DNA of 64,000 bases from CAWBOY01 sp963790585 (GTDB lineage Bacteria; Planctomycetota; Planctomycetia; Gemmatales; Gemmataceae): assembly GCA_963790585.1 (NCBI GenBank), contig CAWBOY010000007.1:186001-250000 (forward strand), written 5' to 3'. Positions 58,931 through 64,000 of the stretch are shown here, in pieces. Below the pieces are notes generated by a model. It searched no databases. It was not told the origin of the DNA and worked only from the letters and a program-made list of their open reading frames with translations. Numbering within the stretch: position 1 is the first letter of the stretch; every line of letters starts with the position of its first letter. The position numbers were made by a program, and so were the translations under genes.

Positions 58931-59119
58931 TGTGGGCTCACCAGCGCCGCGTATGCTCGTCAGACCCAAGCGCAAGCTCGGGGCTAGTGCCCCGTCGAGG
59001 CTAAATTTACGGGTGGCACAGACATTCTTGTCTGTGCAGCAAAAGGCACGTTCATCGGTTCCCGCACAGACAGGAATGTCTGTGCCACCCGTAAATTTAG
59101 CCTCGACGGGGCACTGGTG
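58931..59119. repeat. Dispersed repeat, family B copy 2 with family-A remnant
   Basis: A 51-nt arm starting AGTGCCCCGTCGAGGCTAAA (58986) is repeated inverted with a single mismatch up to 59113. Outside it CCCAAGCGCAAGCTCGGGGC and GGCTCACCAG..CTGGTGAGCC resemble family A, so one element may have inserted in the other. It lies in a 361-nt gap; the rest holds only the leader of the next gene. Confidence 0.8.
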
Positions 59120-59279
59120 AGCCTACGTAGGGTATTTACTATTCCCTTCGCCCCATTTCTCATCGTCGGCTCATCCGTTTCTCACAACTCATCAATAAGA
59201 TTGCATATGTCGGCCCCGCCTGCCTGAAGTTGTCTGCGCAAACTACAAATAATCAACCTTTTGAAATGAGGTCGCGCTG

Positions 59280-60218
59280 ATGCTGCGCGCATTGCTTAAT
59301 CCGAGCCCTTTGAGCGTTTGTGTGTTGGGGATAGGGGGATCGATTCTCGGTTTGATCGGGCTGCTTCAAAAACCAACCGGCCGCCCTGGTTACGCGACCG
59401 CCGCGGGCCACCTAGTCGCCCTCGGATGCGTGAGCGCCTTGGCCCTGACGGGATTCGCTGAGGAAGTCTGGTGGCCGGCGCTCGGTCTATTGATGATTTC
59501 GAGTCTGTTCTCCTTGTCGCGATCGGAGTCGTGTCAACGAGTTGGGAAAAAATGCGTGCGGTTCGCGTTGGATCGCCGAACTCAGTGGGGGTGTTTGACG
59601 CTATCGGCGCCCTGTTTCATGGTCCTTTTTACGGCCTATGGCCTGCCGGCCGACATCCCCATCGTTGATCCGTCGATGTGCCGGGATTCACGGCTGCAGG
59701 CTCATGTGAGCGAGGAGCCCATTGCCTGGGCGCTGACTGACGCTGGCAAGCGCATCCCTTTGCATTCAGCAACCTGGGCCTATGAGAGCCATTTCAATGA
59801 CGCGGACGAGGAAGAGTATCTTGGCCGGCAGCATCTGACATTAGCAGCCATTCGTACCGGTGAATGCGGCACGGAGACGAATTGCCACGGCTGGGTTTTC
59901 ACGGGCGGCCGTTATTGGCTTCTCGGTAAGTACGTCGACACGATTCTCAATGAGAATAATTATTTTGCCGTCTTTCGACCGCGCCCCGGCGACGTCGCCA
60001 TCTTTCGCGATGTCGAGGGCACGATCAGCCACTCGGCCGTCGTCCGCAGCACCACCGGCGGCTCGATCGTGTTAGAAAGCAAATGGGGCGGCATGGGGCG
60101 ATTTCTGCATACGGTGGAGCATCATCCGTATTCGGAGTCGAAATGTGTCTATTATCGTTCGAGCCGGCACGGGCATGTGCTGAAGGAGTTCGGGGTTGAG
60201 GTGGCGGCGGCGGAGTGA
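59280..60218 (+). CDS. Membrane protein with papain-fold-like C-terminal domain
   Basis: A 312-aa protein. Three or four membrane helices lie in the first 125 residues (LSVCVLGIGGSILGLIGLLQ, LVALGCVSALALTGFA, ALGLLMISSLFSLS, PCFMVLFTAYGL). The C-terminal domain has Cys202 in ETNCHGWVF, RPRPGDVAIF, His251 in GTISHSAVV and Glu266 in IVLESKWGG, the order and spacing of NlpC/P60 or CHAP-type papain-fold peptidases/amidases. I infer a membrane-tethered hydrolase or an inactive relative; no family name is certain. GAGG lies 8 nt before the ATG at 59280. Confidence 0.6.
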   Translation: MLRALLNPSPLSVCVLGIGGSILGLIGLLQKPTGRPGYATAAGHLVALGCVSALALTGFAEEVWWPALGLLMISSLFSLSRSESCQRVGKKCVRFALDRRTQWGCLTLSAPCFMVLFTAYGLPADIPIVDPSMCRDSRLQAHVSEEPIAWALTDAGKRIPLHSATWAYESHFNDADEEEYLGRQHLTLAAIRTGECGTETNCHGWVFTGGRYWLLGKYVDTILNENNYFAVFRPRPGDVAIFRDVEGTISHSAVVRSTTGGSIVLESKWGGMGRFLHTVEHHPYSESKCVYYRSSRHGHVLKEFGVEVAAAE

Positions 60219-60230
60219 TGCGATGTTTCG

Positions 60231-60343
60231 CCGCAATACCGCTCGTCTAAGGGCTTAACGATGCGTGCCATGCTTTGGTACTCCAAAGCATGCTTTCGGG
60301 TACGAAAGCATGGCACCGAGCCCTTGGACGAACGGTATTGCGG
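60231..60343. repeat. Inverted repeat between convergent genes, family E
   Basis: CCGCAATACCG and AAGGGCT arms close around nested GTGCCATGCTTTGG/CAAAGCATG hairpins. Being between convergent genes, it may end transcription from both sides. Confidence 0.75.
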
Positions 60344-60353
60344 CTAAACGCGG

Positions 60354-61268
60354 TCACTTCGCGACGGGGCCGAATTCCTTCGCTTTGATGAGTTCGGTAC
60401 CGCTGGCGCGGGCGACGGCGTATTCAAAATTGGTGCGTTCCGTGGCGGCGGCGCCGACACGGCCTTTGGGATCGATGGCCAGAAAGGCGAGTTTGGCGGG
60501 GTGGACGCCGCGGCGCACGGCCAGGGCGTTGACGCGATGAACGGCCTGCTCGCAAGCCTCTTGCGGCGACTTGCCGGCTCGCATCGCTTCGACGACGAGA
60601 AGTGCTCCGCCGGCGCGGATCACTTCCTCGCCGACGCCGGTCGCGCCCGCCGCTCCGGCAGCATCGTCGACGTAAAGGGCGGAGCCGATTAGAGGGGAAT
60701 CACCGACCCGGCCAGGCAGCTTGTGCGCTAGGCCGGACGTGGTGCAGACGCCGCCGAGCGAGCCCTTTTTATCGAGCGCCAGGACGGTCACGGTGTCATG
60801 GGTCATCGGCGGTCCATTTACGTCGCTCTCCTTTTTCGGCGCTTTGCGGCGCGCTCCGGGCTTGGTCCTCTCCCACTCGGCGACGCTCTCCGGCGTATTC
60901 AGCGTTTCCAGCGGAAAGCCCTCCTTCACGGCGAAGAGCTTGGCGCCGTTGCCCACGATGAGGATGTGCGGCGTCTTTTCCATGACGCGGCGAGCTAGGG
61001 CAGCCGCGTGACGAACATTTTCCAACCCCGCAACCGCCCCGCACGACATCGTCTTGCCGTCCATCACGCAGGCGTCGAGCGTAGTCGTGCCTGACGAATC
61101 GGCGATGCCGCTGTAGCCGACGGAGTGGATTTTGGGATCGTCTTCGACCAGCTGGGCGCCGGCGATGACCGCGTCGAGCGCAGGCTTACCGTCGGTCAAG
61201 AGCGGGTAGGCGGCCTTGACGGCTATTGTGCCGAAATTCCAGGTGGCGATGACGACGGGATCTGGCAT
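60354..61268 (-). CDS. N4-glycosylasparaginase-like Ntn hydrolase
   Basis: A 304-aa enzyme of the asparaginase type 2 (glycosylasparaginase) family. The precursor cleaves itself before Thr159 in MTHDTVTVLALD, which becomes the catalytic N-terminal nucleophile (family knowledge). Further hallmarks are TWNFGTIAVKAA at the start, the HSVGYSG and DACVMDGKTMSCGAVAGL segments, and GRVGDSPLIGSALYVDD plus GATGVGEEVIR in the beta subunit. There is no signal peptide, so it is cytoplasmic. An Arg/Lys-rich loop (GARRKAPKKE) precedes the cleavage site, where the linker is expected. No ribosome-binding site is seen; TTG at 61283 is an alternative start. Confidence 0.9.
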   Translation of the reverse strand: MPDPVVIATWNFGTIAVKAAYPLLTDGKPALDAVIAGAQLVEDDPKIHSVGYSGIADSSGTTTLDACVMDGKTMSCGAVAGLENVRHAAALARRVMEKTPHILIVGNGAKLFAVKEGFPLETLNTPESVAEWERTKPGARRKAPKKESDVNGPPMTHDTVTVLALDKKGSLGGVCTTSGLAHKLPGRVGDSPLIGSALYVDDAAGAAGATGVGEEVIRAGGALLVVEAMRAGKSPQEACEQAVHRVNALAVRRGVHPAKLAFLAIDPKGRVGAAATERTNFEYAVARASGTELIKAKEFGPVAK

Positions 61269-61298
61269 AATGAGGAGTTCCAATAGGGGAAAATGGAA

Positions 61299-62596
61299 TC
61301 ACGACGATTTTTTATCGAGGGCCAATAACGTTTCTTTCGCTTTGGCAGCCAGCGTGTTGTTGGTGCTTTTCGTTAGAACCTCAATGGCGGGCCGCAACGG
61401 GGACAAGTCCAGGTCGGGCCGGGCCACGTGCAGGGTCTTGAGGGCGGCGAGCGTCTCGACGATCGTTTGCTGGACCTTGTAGCGATTCGGCTCTTCCTGG
61501 CCGTTTTTGCTCTCGCGCAGGTGTTTGTCGAGGTTTTGCTCGTCGAGCAGCTCGGCGAGGAAGCCAAGCTCCTTGTCGATCTGATGGCTGCCACGTCGAC
61601 AGAGCGCCAGGGCCGCGTTGATACGGATGATGTAGCCGGGCGTTTCACGAGGTTGGACGGCGGCGTTCGGCTGCGTCTCGGCGAGGGTGTCGCTCAAGTC
61701 GTGGCCACGGCCGTTGTCATGGAGCAACTCGGTCAAAACGGCGTCGATCACCGCGTTTTCTTTGTCGGTGCCGTTCCAGAAGTTGGCGACCCAGGCGGTA
61801 TACTCGCGTAAGACCGGGTCATCTGAGCCGCCGCATTTGCGCAGGGTTTCTTCGATGCCCATCGAGTCGCCGCGTTTTTCATCGCGGGCTTGCAGATTTT
61901 TCCAGGCAGGCTCCGCCCATTGCGTGAGGTTCGCGTCAGATCGCAGCTTATCCAATTTATTCATGAGATTGGACCGGTCTTCGAGCCGCATGGCGGGGAA
62001 GCCGGCCGCGTTTTGGCCAAGCATCGCCAAGGAAAAGAGCGCCTGGCGCCGCCGCCGTTCCAGCGGAGCCGGGTCCATTCCGTCATCTTGCTCGGCGACG
62101 CGGCGCAGGATCGGCACAGCCGTCGGGGCAATGAAATGGCCGACACAGGCGATCAAGTATTGGATATATTCGCGCTCCTGACGAAGCCGCGCCCGCTCAG
62201 CCTCTTTCTGCTCCGGCGCCAAATTGGCGAGTCTGTTATTCAAATCGCGTTCATTGGCTTCATTGACCTTGAGGGCCGCGTCGAGGCGTTGATCGAGCTT
62301 CAGCGCGAAATCGGGATCGGCGGCAAGCTTGGGATCGCGCGGCAACGTCTGCGCGAGATCGTTCGCCCCGCGCCAGCGGACGTCGGGATTGGGATTGTCG
62401 ATTCGTTCGAGAAACGCCCGCGGCTCGCTTCCTTGCCCCCGGTGAGCCATTGCAAACAGAGCCAAAAACCGATGATGAGGACCAGGATCAGGCCCGGGAC
62501 GAGGAAGAGTTCCAGAATGAATTTGGCGGTCGGCGGACGGACCGGCGGCAATCCTGGTTCAGGGGCGGCGACAGGGGCGTCGAAGTCGGAAGACAT
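61299..62596 (-). CDS. Membrane-anchored HEAT-like protein (one frameshift here)
   Basis: 432 aa when repaired. The Pro-rich cytoplasmic start (MSSDFDAPVAAPEPGLPPV) is followed by one membrane helix (about 28-50, FLVPGLILVLIIGFWLCLQW) and a helical domain of about 370 residues with paired-helix, HEAT-like repeats (VPILRRVAEQDD, RINAALALCRRG, ETLAALKTLHVARP). The frame breaks in the C5 run at 62436-62440; one added C rejoins TGG to GSEPRAFLERIDNPNPDVRW without loss. No family name is known to me; similar single-helix HEAT proteins are common in planctomycetes. It lies upstream of the asparaginase gene on the same strand (30-nt gap), probably in one operon. Confidence 0.7.
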
Positions 62597-62661
62597 GCGA
62601 AAATTCTCACGTATTGCGGAAGCGACGATTCAGTGTCGTTGTAGGCGGCGGGGCGATTATT

Positions 62662-62705
62662 ACCAGTCCCAACCGAACCCCACGCGCTCGCGCCTGGGGC
62701 TGGTG
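62662..62705. repeat. Dispersed hairpin repeat, family A, copy 5 (shortened)
   Basis: ACCAGTCCCAACCG.. and ..CGCCTGGGGCTGGTG with most of the left arm deleted. It lies in the divergent gap between the membrane protein gene and the last gene. Confidence 0.65.
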
Positions 62706-62824
62706 CGGTCCCGCGTTCGAAATTCCTTTCGCACTTGTGAATCTTCCTGATTCCCCTGGGGCTCTTGGTACATTAAGATACAAGCAAGAGACATTCTCTC
62801 CCGTCGCGCCGCAGAGGTTTCGCC

Positions 62825-64000
62825 GTGCAGATCACTGCTGTCTGTCCATTCTGCAAAGAGATCTACCACCTGGAAGATTCGCTCCTCGGGAAGGCGATTC
62901 GCTGTAAAAATACAGCGTGTCAGCGGCCGTTCGTCGTGCAGGTCGAGGCTCCGCCCGTGGCGAAAGAGAATGGTAGTCCACGGGTGCGAACCGAAGCGGC
63001 CGTGCCGTCGCCGCAGGTGTCGGGGGTCGTCGGCGAAATGGTCCCGTTTCTGCCGACCGTGGCCGAGGAACCGCGCATCACAGCACCGATTCCTGAACCG
63101 ATTGAAGTGCCTGAGTTGCTGCCGGACTGGATGAACGCTCCGCCGCCCGTGCGCCGGGATTCGAGCGAACCGCAGCCCGCGCCGACGACGGCGCGACGGC
63201 CGACACGGCCTATTCAAAAGGCGGTGGAGACCAAGTCTGATTCCAAGCCAACCCGCGTCGAGAAACAACGCCCAGCGGCCGAGACGACGCCGGTTCCGCC
63301 GAGCGGCCCGGTCGAGATCGACGCGGGTTCCTGGGAGGCGCCGCCGCCGATTCGACGTGGCGCCGAAGCCGAACCCAAGGTCGAGGCGCAGCCAACACAC
63401 GAAGACATTCCTCATGCAGGCCCGGCGACAGCGCGCTGGGCGCGCCGAATCGTCATCGCCCTGGTGGCCGTTGTCGTCCTCGTGCTGGGCTGGACGGGAG
63501 TCTATTTATTCCGCTTCTTCGCGGAGACCGAAACCCGGGAAGCGCGCGCAGCCAACCAGTCGTATGAGAGTGGAGCGTTCGGCGATGCCAAGGACCGCTT
63601 CAAACGGCTTGGGGAGCGATTTCCGAAGAGCGAGAAAAAGGACGAATATGCCTTCATGGAGGATGTCAGCGCGCTGCGCATGACGCTGACTGACATCAGC
63701 GATCCCATTCAGAGTCTAACCGATTTACAGAGCTTCATCACGCAGCGCGGCCGGGAGCCGTTCTGGCGCACCCAGGCGGCGGCAGTAACCGCCGACGCCG
63801 CCAGGAAGCTCGCCGCCGCGATCCAGCGCGAGGCCAAGAAACCAGGCCCACAGGCGAAAGACCTCAAAGAATCGGTGCCAAAGCTCCGCGATCTCGTCGG
63901 CGCGAATATGACGGCGCCTCAGAACACGGACCTCGACGCGGCAGTCCGTGAGCTCCTGGCCGCGGAGGACCTGGAAAAACGCCGGTCCGATACATTGACA
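62825..64000 (+). CDS. Zinc-ribbon membrane protein with helical repeats, truncated by window end
   Basis: Open from GTG at 62825 to the last base: 392 residues, C-terminus outside the window. GAGG lies upstream of the GTG. An N-terminal MJ0042-like zinc ribbon (CPFCKEIYHLEDSLLGKAIR then CKNTACQRPF; four Cys) is followed by about 160 residues rich in Pro, Glu and Arg. One membrane helix lies near residues 206-226 (IVIALVAVVVLVLGWTGVYL), followed by a helical, TPR-like region (ANQSYESGAFGDAKDRFKRL) facing the periplasm. This zinc ribbon-linker-helix-TPR layout recurs in planctomycetes; function unknown. Confidence 0.75.
   Translation, partial: MQITAVCPFCKEIYHLEDSLLGKAIRCKNTACQRPFVVQVEAPPVAKENGSPRVRTEAAVPSPQVSGVVGEMVPFLPTVAEEPRITAPIPEPIEVPELLPDWMNAPPPVRRDSSEPQPAPTTARRPTRPIQKAVETKSDSKPTRVEKQRPAAETTPVPPSGPVEIDAGSWEAPPPIRRGAEAEPKVEAQPTHEDIPHAGPATARWARRIVIALVAVVVLVLGWTGVYLFRFFAETETREARAANQSYESGAFGDAKDRFKRLGERFPKSEKKDEYAFMEDVSALRMTLTDISDPIQSLTDLQSFITQRGREPFWRTQAAAVTADAARKLAAAIQREAKKPGPQAKDLKESVPKLRDLVGANMTAPQNTDLDAAVRELLAAEDLEKRRSDTLT

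Noticed and set aside
62660..63415. 251-codon minus-strand frame near the window end
   Set aside because: Opposite to the zinc-ribbon/TPR-like gene, which has a clear zinc motif, membrane helix and ribosome-binding site.
1..64000. tRNA, rRNA, riboswitch or transposase genes
   Set aside because: I looked through the gaps for tRNA-like cloverleaf ends, conserved rRNA stretches and transposase motifs and found none that I could support.

Overview
The window looks like chromosomal DNA of a planctomycete, most likely a Gemmata-type member of the Planctomycetota. This rests on three things: a DUF1559 protein with a prepilin-type N-terminus and a C-terminal H-x9-DG motif, two very large surface proteins that open with the planctomycete 'LEELENRL / LEALEDRL' type N-terminal signature, and intergenic regions full of hairpin-forming dispersed repeats. 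GC content is high. I see no rRNA, tRNA, CRISPR array, transposase or phage genes.

Layout. 1-4.7 kb: end of an MFS exporter, an XRE regulator, a secreted peroxiredoxin, a flavin reductase-like protein, and two small stress genes (DUF6496 and Hsp20) transcribed divergently. 4.9-14.4 kb: two surface proteins, one with about eight 48-residue repeats, the other about 2120 aa with IPT, Big-1-like and He_PIG-like Ig repeats. 14.5-21.5 kb: DUF1328 protein, coiled-coil lipoprotein, then a phosphorelay cluster (NtrC-type regulator, CHASE3 histidine kinase, single-domain receiver, hybrid receiver-PAS-kinase-receiver). 21.7-32.3 kb: two small proteins, then an operon of a glycoamylase-fold protein and a giant NdvB-type cyclic beta-1,2-glucan synthase. 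33-39.9 kb: an orphan kinase, a glycine-zipper stress protein, a three-gene membrane-stress operon (helical membrane-anchored protein, Holin-X-like, DUF3618-like), DUF4142, and a DUF1559/lipoprotein pair. 40.4-58.9 kb: a type IV pilus / type II secretion-like locus with two PilB/GspE ATPases, PilT, PilC, five prepilin-like proteins and a 1688-aa GspK-like protein. 59-64 kb: papain-fold-like membrane protein, Ntn-type asparaginase, a membrane protein, and the start of a zinc-ribbon/TPR-like membrane protein.

The most interesting signal is regulatory. Nine start sites, all of small stress- or envelope-type genes or of the NtrC-type regulator itself, are preceded by a sigma-54 (-24/-12) promoter element with exact GG-N10-GC spacing, usually leaving a 60-75 nt leader. 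The upstream regions of the pilus, surface-protein, glucan and metabolic genes that I checked lack it. I read this as a sigma-54 stress/envelope regulon, possibly driven by the local NtrC-type activator (the link to that activator is inference).

A second pattern is technical. Six otherwise well conserved genes are broken by single-base indels, mostly losses in short homopolymers, and one base change restores each frame. That suggests uncorrected consensus errors rather than real pseudogenes. I annotate these genes at full length and name the break points.
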